From: an uncultured Devosia sp.
Lineage (GTDB): Bacteria; Pseudomonadota; Alphaproteobacteria; Rhizobiales; Devosiaceae
Assembly: GCA_913775215.1 (NCBI GenBank)
Contig: CAJYKO010000146.1
Location: forward strand, 1-13,443
Length of the DNA: 13,443 nucleotides
Reading direction: 5' to 3'
Positions within the stretch are counted from its first letter, which is position 1, and the number at the start of each line of letters is the position of its first letter. The position numbers and the translations under genes are program-made. Shown piece by piece: positions 6,787 to 13,443 of this stretch. A model generated the notes under the pieces. The model was given only the letters and a program-made list of their open reading frames with translations. It was not told the DNA's origin and searched no databases.

Positions 6787-7110
6787 CTAGCGCGGCTCCA
6801 GTCCTATTTTGGCGTGGCGCAGGCCGATCCGCCTGCTGGACTCAACGTATCTGGCATCGAACTGGCCTGTTGCAATGGCTTGCCAATGGCCAAGCTGGCT
6901 GGACTGTGCGCGGTTCATCTGGTCGGAACCAGAAAAGAACTTGGACACAGCCGGGACGACAGCCAGGCGCTTGTAGAACAAGGACAACGCTTCGGGGAGA
7001 TGCTCGGCGATCAGTGGCTCAATCGAGCGGAGCGCATCCTTGCTCTTCGCATCCAGCCCGATAAAGTCGAGACGGGCTGAAATATCACCATCATTGTTGG
7101 AGTGGTCCAC
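6787..7110 (-). CDS. N-terminal protoglobin fragment of the interrupted chemoreceptor
   Basis: This 107-residue frame is what ribosomes would make if the TAG at 6789-6787 terminates. It contains the first helices of a protoglobin sensor: LDFIGLDAKSKDALRSIEPL near the N terminus, SLFYKRLAVVPAVSKFF, LGHWQAIATGQFDARYV, and the predicted proximal heme histidine in LRHAKIGLEPR (His99). The last globin helices lie after the stop, so a stable heme pocket seems unlikely from this piece alone. The GTG start at 7110 is well supported by AAGGAG. On its own it is most likely a truncated product rather than an independent protein. Confidence 0.6.
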   Translation of the reverse strand: MDHSNNDGDISARLDFIGLDAKSKDALRSIEPLIAEHLPEALSLFYKRLAVVPAVSKFFSGSDQMNRAQSSQLGHWQAIATGQFDARYVESSRRIGLRHAKIGLEPR

Positions 7111-7391
7111 TGATTGCTCCTTGATGTTTATTCAAAGCAGAAATTCTCTTGAACACAAAAATATAATTGAAAGAAAATTTCTTATATAATTTGCCAGATG
7201 GCAGTTTAGTATTCGTTTATTTTGATATTTTCGGTTTTTTTATTTTCATAATGTCTCTATATTCTCATTCTGTTCCAAATTGATTTTATAAATTTTTTTT
7301 GATATATTGCACTTTAAGAGCTTACGAGCTTTCTTCGAATGTCATCACTTCGATTTTGATGAGAGCGCAATCGTTGCCTGTCCGCACAATC
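7111..7391. promoter_or_regulatory. AT-rich upstream region of the chemoreceptor
   Basis: Bases 7141-7320 contain 40 G or C out of 180 by direct count (22%), in a window that is otherwise GC-rich. There is no open frame of note. It holds long A/T runs, several TATA-like stretches (for example TTATATAA at about 7182-7189), the dyad TGCCA-GA-TGGCA (7192-7203) and, near 7117-7122, the ribosome binding site of the chemoreceptor. It is probably the promoter region of that gene. AT-rich DNA of this kind is a usual target of MucR/Ros-type silencers in alphaproteobacteria, which is inference here. Confidence 0.5.
7192..7203. promoter_or_regulatory. TGCCA-N2-TGGCA dyad, candidate operator
   Basis: TGCCAGATGGCA is a perfect 5-bp inverted repeat with a 2-bp centre, one of the few GC-containing islands inside the AT-rich gap. 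It lies about 80 bp upstream of the chemoreceptor GTG. The cognate regulator is unknown. Confidence 0.35.
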
Positions 7392-7628
7392 TTAGTGAGC
7401 CCTGTTCGACGGCGATTTGAGGTCGATAAGGTTTGGGACCAGTGTTGTTCTCTGCGCGTCTGAGACAACCACCTCTAGCCAAGCGCACAGCTCAAGCGTT
7501 CGCGGCAGATAGTCCACCCACTTTGCCGACGGCAAAATCTGAAGATCGGCAACAAGTTCTTCGAGATAGTCACTCAGATCCCTGAGTGCCTTAGCCAAAT
7601 CTCTCGAAGCCTTGTTGTCTATGTCCAT
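7392..7628 (-). CDS. Small hypothetical protein, 78 residues
   Basis: I do not recognise the family. The frame starts at ATG 7628 (MDIDNKASRDLAKALRDLSD) and ends at TAA 7392. The first two thirds are rich in Leu, Asp and Glu in a pattern that suggests amphipathic helices (DLAKALRDLSDYLEELVADL), followed by WVDYLPRTLELCAWLEVVVS and a polar tail. There is no signal peptide, membrane helix or metal-binding motif, so a small cytoplasmic helical protein is the best description. The upstream AGGCGAG is about 13 bp from the ATG, further than usual. It is encoded upstream of the AT-rich gap in the same direction as the chemoreceptor, and divergent from the LuxR gene. A small helical partner or adaptor is possible but nothing in the sequence proves it. 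Confidence 0.55.
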   Translation of the reverse strand: MDIDNKASRDLAKALRDLSDYLEELVADLQILPSAKWVDYLPRTLELCAWLEVVVSDAQRTTLVPNLIDLKSPSNRAH

Positions 7629-7731
7629 GACCCAATCTCGCCTAACAAGCTTTGGCAGACGCTTGGCTCAATTCTGGCTTGGCCGTCTTTTTCTGCACCG
7701 ACAGAGATAAAGTCGGCGGGCTCGATTGCAC

Positions 7732-7749
7732 ACTGGTGTAGTCACCAGT
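7732..7749. promoter_or_regulatory. 18-bp inverted repeat upstream of luxR-type gene (lux-box-like)
   Basis: ACTGGTGTAGTCACCAGT has perfect 7-bp arms (ACTGGTG/CACCAGT) around TAGT. Its total length is that of lux/tra boxes, although its sequence differs from the classic ones. It lies 86 bp before the preferred LuxR start and about 100 bp before the divergent small gene, so it could serve either promoter. LuxR autoregulation is the simplest inference. Confidence 0.5.
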
Positions 7750-7835
7750 TGTTAATTTCCATGACGCACTTTAATATGCGAGACGATGTGACTGTTCGGA
7801 TTCCCTGTTGCAGCACATCGAGAGATGGGGACCTC

Positions 7836-8597
7836 ATGCGTAGTGAGACGGCCAACTACCGACCCAGTGCAAAGTTTGCAGGGCTCGCGCCTAAACTTCG
7901 ATCCATCTCTCAAGCGACTTGTCGATCTCAACTGCATTTGGCAGTTGCAGAGGCTGTGCTGTCTGTAGGCTGTGACCACTATGTCTTTGCATCGGCGGTA
8001 GCGCGAACCGAGGATACAGCCTTTGAACCCACTCTTTCTTCTTTGCCTGAAAGAGTGGTTCGCGAACTTCTCGATTCTGGCGCATATCGTTCCAATCCTG
8101 TTCTCTCAACCCTCAGGACGACTCAAAGCCCGGTCACGATCATTCTGTCGGAACGTCATCCCAACCCAAGGATTGCGGAAATCAGCCGCATCGTTGCCTC
8201 CGAGAGGATCTTGGGCGCCGCATTGGTACCGGTTCTGTCAGCAACGGACCACATGTCCATACTGGGCGTCTATTCGATCAGCGGCGTGCCCGGGTCTAGC
8301 ATCATCGAATGTGCCACACTGATCGGCGCCGCTACTTCGCTTCGCCTTTTGGAGTTGCACGATCAGGTCGAACCGCCAAGGCTGACAGGAACTCAGGCGA
8401 CAATCCTGAAATGGGCAGCCGCGGGCAAATCAACTGGTGATATCGCAACTATCATCGGACTGACCGCACGAAACTGCGAATATCATCTGGGCCAGATCTA
8501 TAAGAAGCTCGGCGTCTCTTCCCGCGGCCAGGCCATTGCGGCGCTTGCAGAAGGGCGCGTTCAAATCCCCATGTCGACGGCCGCCCTAGAAAAATAA
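7836..8597 (+). CDS. LuxR-family transcriptional regulator (solo, no luxI in window)
   Basis: The protein has an N-terminal autoinducer-binding-like domain and a C-terminal LuxR/GerE helix-turn-helix. The ATG at 7836 (MRSETANY) is chosen because GGGGA lies 4 bp upstream and the resulting 253 residues match the family; the frame remains open back to 7749, with ATGs at 7761 and 7776. The sensor domain (about 20-175) includes LRSISQ...HLAVAEAVLSVGCDHYVFAS and YRSNPVLSTL. The DNA-binding domain (about 182-242) reads LTGTQATILKWAAAGKSTGD, then IATIIGLTARNCEYHLGQIY and KKLGVSSRGQAIA, the standard pattern. Several residues that contact acyl-homoserine lactones in TraR-type proteins are not obvious: the Trp-Tyr pair is absent and the Asp-Pro is Asn-Pro. 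The ligand may therefore be something else. The 3' end overlaps the convergent ROK gene by 37 bp. Confidence 0.85.
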   Translation: MRSETANYRPSAKFAGLAPKLRSISQATCRSQLHLAVAEAVLSVGCDHYVFASAVARTEDTAFEPTLSSLPERVVRELLDSGAYRSNPVLSTLRTTQSPVTIILSERHPNPRIAEISRIVASERILGAALVPVLSATDHMSILGVYSISGVPGSSIIECATLIGAATSLRLLELHDQVEPPRLTGTQATILKWAAAGKSTGDIATIIGLTARNCEYHLGQIYKKLGVSSRGQAIAALAEGRVQIPMSTAALEK

Positions 8598-9760
8598 CGC
8601 CGATAAATCGGCATAAGAGCCGCGCCCATTGCCGGAGCACGACCGCCGAGCAGGCCCTGAACAATTGGGGGGTAATCATCCTCAAGTACCGGCTTCCGGC
8701 CTAGGCGCGTCCGCACCGCTTCCACAACGCGCTCTCGGACTGCATCCGGCAGGGCGCCGTCGACGATGACCAGGCTTGGCTCAATCATGGCATGTGTGTT
8801 GACAATGGCGGTGGCGATAGCCCGCGAGACTTCCTCAATCCATTCATTTCCAACCGAGCCGAAACTATCCCAGTCCCAAAATTCCGGCATTCCTGGCGGC
8901 ACTTCGATACCGGCGCGGGCCAACGCAGACTGCAAGGCATAAAGCGAGGCAACCAGATGGACGAATGTGGGCTTGCCATCGGAGCCGGTGACCATCATCC
9001 CGCCCAGATTCGCCGCATTTCCTTTCCCCCCTTCCCAAAGCCTGCCGTCCGCGACGATCCCGGCCCCCACGAACGTACTGATCAAGAAATACGCAATATT
9101 CTGCGGCCGCGGAGGCCCCATGGCCACCAACTCGCCCCAGCAGGCGGCATTTCCATCGTTGAATGCGAACACTTCGAGCCCTGTGGCCTCGCGCACCCGC
9201 TGCACGACGTTGAGGCCCTGCCATAGCCCTGCCTCTGCTTCGGACGCCCCTAACAGCCTCATATTGCGATGCATATTGGCGGGCATGGCCAGCCCCAAAC
9301 CAATTAGGCGCTCACGATTCTCTTCGGGCACAAGCGTACTGAGTAGCCGGACGAGCGAGCCAATTTCGTCGAAAATGGAAGACGCGGAGGGATACTCATA
9401 ATGCCGGCTGTGTTCTCCCAGAATTTCTCCGGCAAGATTACGTAGAACAATCCGGTAATTCTGCCAGCCGAGTTCGCAGCCGATGGCAAAAACACCGTTG
9501 GGATCGAGATAGAGAGGAACTGCAGGTTGGCCTCGATAACCCTTGCGGGCTTCGCCGCGCATGACGAGACCTGAGCCTTCGAGGTCGACGAGCAGCCGCG
9601 CCACCGTCTGTGGCGCCAGATGGCTGCGCCTTGCAATTTCGGCTGCAGATGATCCGGGTTGCGTTGCTATTGCGGTCAGCACGGCCCGCTCGTTGTTGAG
9701 GCGCAGTTGAACGGCGGACATTCGCTTCGCACTCGGATCAAAAACGTCCTGAACTGTCAT
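8561..9760 (-). CDS. ROK-family transcriptional repressor
   Basis: This is a ROK-type (NagC/Mlc/XylR-like) sugar-responsive regulator of 399 residues, the typical length. An N-terminal winged helix-turn-helix spans about 17-80 (AVLTAIATQPGSSAAEIARR, then SHLAPQTVARLLVDLEGSGL). The ROK domain follows, with NDGNAACWGE at 201-210 (Asp202 at the catalytic-Asp position) and GAGIVADGRLWEGGKGNAAN at 232-251. Two changes suggest it is a pure regulator. The N-terminal ATP loop DxGxT is replaced by GCELGWQN, and both the ExGH histidine and the CxCGxxGC zinc motif are missing, leaving GGMMVTGSDGKPTFVHL. The ATG at 9760 has only a weak GGAT upstream. A perfect palindrome 12 bp before the start suggests autoregulation. 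No sugar transporter or catabolic gene is in the window, so the inducer is unknown. Confidence 0.88.
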   Translation of the reverse strand: MTVQDVFDPSAKRMSAVQLRLNNERAVLTAIATQPGSSAAEIARRSHLAPQTVARLLVDLEGSGLVMRGEARKGYRGQPAVPLYLDPNGVFAIGCELGWQNYRIVLRNLAGEILGEHSRHYEYPSASSIFDEIGSLVRLLSTLVPEENRERLIGLGLAMPANMHRNMRLLGASEAEAGLWQGLNVVQRVREATGLEVFAFNDGNAACWGELVAMGPPRPQNIAYFLISTFVGAGIVADGRLWEGGKGNAANLGGMMVTGSDGKPTFVHLVASLYALQSALARAGIEVPPGMPEFWDWDSFGSVGNEWIEEVSRAIATAIVNTHAMIEPSLVIVDGALPDAVRERVVEAVRTRLGRKPVLEDDYPPIVQGLLGGRAPAMGAALMPIYRRYFSRAAVDMGI

Positions 9761-9772
9761 CTATATCCAATC

Positions 9773-9789
9773 AGTCTCACCGTGAGACT
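9773..9789. promoter_or_regulatory. Perfect palindrome AGTCTCAC-C-GTGAGACT, candidate ROK operator
   Basis: AGTCTCACCGTGAGACT has perfect 8-bp arms around one base. It lies 12 bp upstream of the ROK repressor start and 109 bp upstream of the divergent response regulator, in a 138-bp shared gap. Position and symmetry fit an operator for the dimeric ROK protein, and possibly a second effect on the neighbouring signalling operon. Confidence 0.6.
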
Positions 9790-9898
9790 TAACACCGACA
9801 CTGCACAGGCTATCTCTTAACGTGGCGCTAATCACCTCACGATTGCAAACTTTCATTCTTTTAAGGCATTTAATACAAGGACGTTACGGAGGCGCCAA

Positions 9899-10945
9899 AT
9901 GCGTATCGTGATCGTCGAAGATAATCGCACCAGTCTTGAAGTGCTGTGCCAGTTGGTTGGGCGAATGGCAGATGTAAGCGTAACGCCATTCCTTGACGCG
10001 CACAGCGCCTTGGAGGATGCCATTGCGAAGCCTTGCGACCTGATGATCATCGATAATGTCATGCCAGTCATGTCTGGTCTTGAGCTGGTTCTGGCGGTTC
10101 GCGAGCTCCCCACCCATCGTCACGTCCCAATTATCATGATCACGGCCGATGCAGATCGTCGGACCCGCCTTGCGGCAATCGATGCGGGAGCAACGGATTT
10201 TCTCGCAAAGCCGGTCGATCCACTGGAGTTGCGCTCGCGCGTGACCAATCTCTTGGCATTGCGGGCTGCACAAAATCAGCTCGAGGATCGGGCCGTTCAT
10301 CTTGAGGCGGAGGTTGCCAAAGCGACCGAACACCTCCAGCGGCGCGAAAAGGACATGATCTACCGCCTCTCAAAGGCAATAGAGGTGCGTGATCACGAAA
10401 CCGGCGACCATGTAGAGCGCGTCGCTCGCGTTGCGAGCATTATCGCCCAGCAGATGGGTATGAGCGCCGACTTTGTCCACACCCTTAACCTTGCCGCGCC
10501 ACTCCACGATGTCGGCAAGATCGGGGTTGCCGACGCGATCCTGAATAAGCCCGGCAGGCTGGACGATATCGAATTGGCACAGATGCGCGCCCACGCCTCG
10601 ATCGGTGCAGAAATCCTCGCCGATGGCGACTCGACCATGCTGCAGATGGCGGCGGAGGTCGCACATTCGCACCACGAAAAATGGGATGGCTCTGGTTATC
10701 CTCGGGGCCTTTCGGGTGAGCAAATACCCATAGCTGCCCGCATCACGGCAGTTGCCGATGTGCTCGATGCCTTATGCACGGTGCGCAGTTACAAATCTGC
10801 CTGGTCAGTCTCATCCGCGAAAGATGAAATCCTTCGTAGTTCCGGCACGCATTTCGATCCCAAATGTGTCGACGCGCTGACGCAAGCCTGGCCACGAATC
10901 GAGGCCATTTATTGCCAGGCCATACAGGCCTCCAACGCTGCCTGA
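9899..10945 (+). CDS. REC-HD-GYP response regulator, predicted cyclic-di-GMP phosphodiesterase (RpfG-like)
   Basis: The 348-residue protein joins a receiver domain (1-120) to an HD-GYP domain (about 153-340) through a short coiled coil (125-150). Receiver residues are complete: acidic pocket Glu7-Asp8, phospho-acceptor Asp52 in MIIDNVMP, Thr82, and Lys104 in AKPVD. The HD-GYP core is also complete: HETGDH at 166-171, HDVGK at 203-207, HHEKWDGSGYP at 258-268 with the GYP triad, GEQIPIAARI, and ADVLDAL. It should therefore hydrolyse cyclic-di-GMP, as RpfG does, when phosphorylated. GGAGG at 9888-9892, six bases before the ATG, is the best ribosome binding site in the window and suggests strong translation. 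It is the first gene of a tight three-gene cluster whose third gene is a hybrid kinase, its likely partner. It is divergent from the ROK gene. Confidence 0.93.
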   Translation: MRIVIVEDNRTSLEVLCQLVGRMADVSVTPFLDAHSALEDAIAKPCDLMIIDNVMPVMSGLELVLAVRELPTHRHVPIIMITADADRRTRLAAIDAGATDFLAKPVDPLELRSRVTNLLALRAAQNQLEDRAVHLEAEVAKATEHLQRREKDMIYRLSKAIEVRDHETGDHVERVARVASIIAQQMGMSADFVHTLNLAAPLHDVGKIGVADAILNKPGRLDDIELAQMRAHASIGAEILADGDSTMLQMAAEVAHSHHEKWDGSGYPRGLSGEQIPIAARITAVADVLDALCTVRSYKSAWSVSSAKDEILRSSGTHFDPKCVDALTQAWPRIEAIYCQAIQASNAA

Positions 10946-10956
10946 AAGGTGCAGAT

Positions 10957-11457
10957 ATGAAAACTCTGGCTGCCAGCCTTGCTCTCTTGATTGTCGCTGC
11001 GTCCTCTACGTACGCATCCGACCTAGCGCTACCAACTGGAGAGGCAATTCTCAGGATTGACGGCTCGATCACGACCTTCAATCAGGATCAGAGTGCCCTT
11101 TTCGATCTTGCAATGCTCGATGCCCTCCCCCAGCACATCACCAAGGCGACCACACCATGGTATGACGGTGAGCACGAGTTCAGCGGCGTCGTAATCGGCG
11201 ATCTTTTGAAGAGCCTTGGAGCAAACGGCGAAAGCGTCACGGTAACGGCGCTCAATGATTATTCAGCGGAAATCCCCATGACTGATTTCGAGCAATATGA
11301 CGTCATCTTGGCGACGCGCATCGATGGGCAGGAATTGTCCGTTCGCGACAAGGGGCCGCTCTTTGTGATTTATCCATTCGAACAGGACGAGACGCTCTAT
11401 AACGAAGTGATCTTCGGTCGCTCGGTCTGGCAGGTCGCCTCCCTTACGGTCCACTAA
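10957..11457 (+). CDS. Secreted molybdopterin-oxidoreductase-fold protein lacking the Mo-ligating cysteine
   Basis: This 166-residue protein resembles the short periplasmic members of the sulfite-oxidase-type molybdopterin-binding fold. It begins with a signal peptide, MKTLAASLALLIVAASSTYA, probably cleaved near residue 20. Family-like blocks are TTPWYDGEHEFSGVVIGDLL (65-84), TALNDYSAEIP (97-107), LATRIDGQELSVRDKGPLFV (118-137), IYPF, and the closing RSVWQVASLTV. There is no cysteine anywhere, so the usual Cys ligand of molybdenum is absent; Thr residues in ITKATTPW occupy the region where I would expect it. A sensory or ligand-binding role is thus more likely than catalysis. The ATG at 10957 has AAAGGTG upstream and lies 11 bp after the HD-GYP stop. 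The frame is open from 10864, but that part overlaps the previous gene. The kinase starts one base after its stop. Confidence 0.8.
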   Translation: MKTLAASLALLIVAASSTYASDLALPTGEAILRIDGSITTFNQDQSALFDLAMLDALPQHITKATTPWYDGEHEFSGVVIGDLLKSLGANGESVTVTALNDYSAEIPMTDFEQYDVILATRIDGQELSVRDKGPLFVIYPFEQDETLYNEVIFGRSVWQVASLTVH

Positions 11458-11458
11458 C

Positions 11459-13443
<1,985 letters not shown>

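Larger units (their letters stand above)
5506..7110 (-). pseudogene. Globin-coupled methyl-accepting chemotaxis protein interrupted by an in-frame TAG
   Basis: Read as one unit, this is a 534-codon soluble chemoreceptor of the globin-coupled sensor (HemAT-like) family, which senses oxygen or another heme ligand and signals to CheA/CheW. It starts at GTG 7110 with an excellent AAGGAG site 7 bp upstream. The order is protoglobin (about 1-180, proximal heme histidine probably His99 in RHAKIGL), a HAMP-like linker near 205-245, and the MCP signalling hairpin with its tip around 351-374. It ends DNWSEF, a CheR/CheB tether-like tail. No membrane helix is present. Codon 108 is TAG (6789-6787), in the same frame as both halves and directly before YIGGY. 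Relatives usually have Trp here (IGLxPxWYI), so a single TGG-to-TAG change explains it. All other parts look intact, so the mutation is recent, a sequence error, or suppressed. Confidence 0.8.

Noticed and set aside
6217..7080. Plus-strand open frame of 287 codons
   Set aside because: It is antisense to the globin-coupled chemoreceptor, shows no domain, and is explained by GC-rich codon bias on the opposite strand.
7111..7391. FNR/FixK box (TTGAT-N4-ATCAA) for the oxygen-sensing receptor
   Set aside because: TTGAT half sites occur in the AT-rich DNA, but no matching ATCAA half lies at the required spacing.
7111..7391. CRISPR array or tandem repeat in the AT-rich gap
   Set aside because: No regularly spaced repeat unit is present, only low-complexity A/T runs.
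10864..10956. N-terminal extension of the molybdopterin-fold protein
   Set aside because: It overlaps the end of the HD-GYP gene in another frame and precedes a clear signal peptide that begins at the ATG at 10957.

Overview
The window looks like chromosomal DNA from an alphaproteobacterium, most likely of the order Hyphomicrobiales (Rhizobiales). The support is a general L-amino-acid permease operon (aapJQM) divergent from metC, a globin-coupled chemoreceptor ending in a WxEF-type tail, a rhizobial-style LuxR solo, and GC-rich codons throughout. Genus is not determined; Devosia-like bacteria are a guess only. Apart from one strongly AT-rich gap (7141-7320) the composition is uniformly GC-rich. 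I see no insertion sequence, integrase or CRISPR array.

Left part (1-5007): the aap operon runs on the minus strand in the order aapJ (periplasmic binding protein), a perfect hairpin, aapQ and aapM (permeases). aapM leaves the window at base 1, and the ATPase gene aapP is expected beyond it. Divergent from aapJ is metC (cystathionine beta-lyase). A membrane PAP2 phosphatase gene converges on metC, and their 3' ends overlap by 19 bp. A tRNA-Pro(TGG) gene follows.

Middle (5187-9760): after a gene-poor stretch comes a soluble globin-coupled methyl-accepting chemotaxis protein on the minus strand. It is split by one in-frame TAG at a position where the family normally has Trp. Upstream of it lie a 22% GC gap and a small orphan gene. 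A LuxR-type regulator follows, with an 18-bp dyad upstream and no luxI in view. It converges on a ROK-family repressor (37-bp overlap), which has a perfect 8-bp-arm palindrome just before its start.

Right part (9899-13443): three tightly packed plus-strand genes encode a REC-HD-GYP response regulator, a secreted sulfite-oxidase-fold protein with no cysteine, and a membrane hybrid histidine kinase (HisKA-HATPase-REC, then what looks like an HPt domain cut by the window end). The layout resembles RpfC/RpfG, with the periplasmic protein as an unexplained third component. I infer a signalling route from the periplasm through a phosphorelay to cyclic-di-GMP hydrolysis. This cluster and the interrupted globin receptor are the most interesting parts of the window.
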